Assembly (NCBI RefSeq): GCF_017562075.2
Contig: NC_054082.1
Span: forward strand, 57,082,136-57,146,135
Direction: 5' to 3'
DNA length: 64,000 nucleotides
Source of the DNA: Anopheles merus
Lineage: Eukaryota > Arthropoda > Insecta > Diptera > Culicidae
Positions 63,766 to 64,000 of this stretch are shown piece by piece. The position numbers and the translations under genes were made by a program. The notes under the pieces were generated by a model. The model ran no database searches. It was not told the DNA's origin and was given only the letters and a program-made list of their open reading frames with translations. Positions within the stretch are counted from its first letter, which is position 1. Each line of letters opens with the position of its first letter.

Positions 63766-64000
63766 GTGCCGAGCCCTGGATTCGCCGTAGCAGTTGCGCT
63801 GCTGCTGGTCGTCATCCAGGAATCGACACTGCGCTCACGCACACTAATACGCCGCACTTAGCGATGCGCGCTAAGTGTGTGCAGAGCGCACCTAACGCAG
63901 GAGTGTGTAACAGGCTACCGGTCGAGCAGGGCTCCCGGTAGGGCTCACGGTGCGGCTCGTGCGCGCGGCCCCATACTTCATTGTATTGTGTTTTGTGTTA
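63766..64000. other. GC-rich end of the window, nothing recognised
   Basis: A GC-rich stretch with repeated GCGC and CTAAGTG words (inverse repeats GCGCACTTAGCG/GCGCGCTAAGTG near 63852-63880). No coding evidence. Confidence 0.4.

Noticed and set aside
1..64000. CRISPR arrays, bacterial operons, phage or toxin-antitoxin systems.
   Set aside because: No spaced repeats of the right form and no prokaryotic genes; the window is insect nuclear DNA.
1..64000. Envelope genes after Gypsy pol (errantivirus-type).
   Set aside because: In all five Gypsy elements the purine tract and LTR follow pol directly; no third frame with signal peptide or membrane anchor was found.
1..64000. tRNA or rRNA genes.
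   Set aside because: Only primer-binding sites complementary to tRNA ends were seen; no cloverleaf was recognised by eye.

Overview
The window reads as insect nuclear DNA, most likely from a mosquito (Anopheles is plausible but not proven). The evidence is small GT-AG introns of 60-150 bp, AATAAA signals, SLC26 anion-transporter genes, and a typical dipteran set of BEL, Copia, Gypsy, CR1-like, RTE-like and I-like elements. There is no bacterial gene content.

Region 1 (1-29.0 kb) is almost pure nested transposable element. A BEL/Pao 3' end (+) is followed by a decayed Copia element (-). The Copia gag was hit twice, 12 bp apart, by a truncated CR1-like element (5007-6156, TSD AAGTTTT) and by a Gypsy element (G1, 6181-11313, TSD TCTCC). 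Just outside the Copia primer-binding site lies Gypsy G2 (12023-16599, TSD ATAAC). G2 carries a large internal deletion and a truncated RTE-like insert (14111-14805). Twenty bases further is Gypsy G3 (+, 16625-28942, TSD GTTAC). G3 was itself entered by Gypsy G4 (-, 21099-25233, TSD ATGTC), and its 3' LTR by a 3.35-kb RTE-like element (-, 25537-28882, 13-bp TSD).

Region 2 (29.0-52.5 kb) is the host part. It has three SLC26-type (sulfate permease) paralogs: gene 1 on the minus strand (30421-32657) and genes 2 and 3 on the plus strand (47244-49428, 50552-52431). All three encode the SLC26 membrane core plus a C-terminal STAS domain and share a phase-1 intron after a very short first coding exon. 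Between genes 1 and 2 lie several inverted-repeat DNA elements, including two inverted 0.7-kb copies, one with a nested insertion. The same gap holds a PIF/Harbinger-type MITE with TAA target duplication, a possible orphan 5' coding exon (38316-38364) and a full-length A-rich I-like non-LTR element (38522-44877, TSD GTGCTCGTTA).

Region 3 (52.6-64 kb) is again transposon: an RTE-like fragment split by a non-autonomous hAT element (8-bp TSD), then Gypsy G5 (54433-59232). G5 has two LTRs that read identical over 229 bp, a proline-tRNA-type primer site and a nearly intact gag-pol, so it is the youngest insertion seen. Two decayed CR1-like elements follow, one with a solo LTR (63315-63490).

No new multi-gene system was recognised. 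The most valuable content is the fully resolvable insertion stratigraphy, the SLC26 cluster, G5 as a recently active element, and the unusual inverted-repeat structures at 33.1-37.3 kb. Boundaries given with TSDs were read directly; clade names are from motif recognition without database search.
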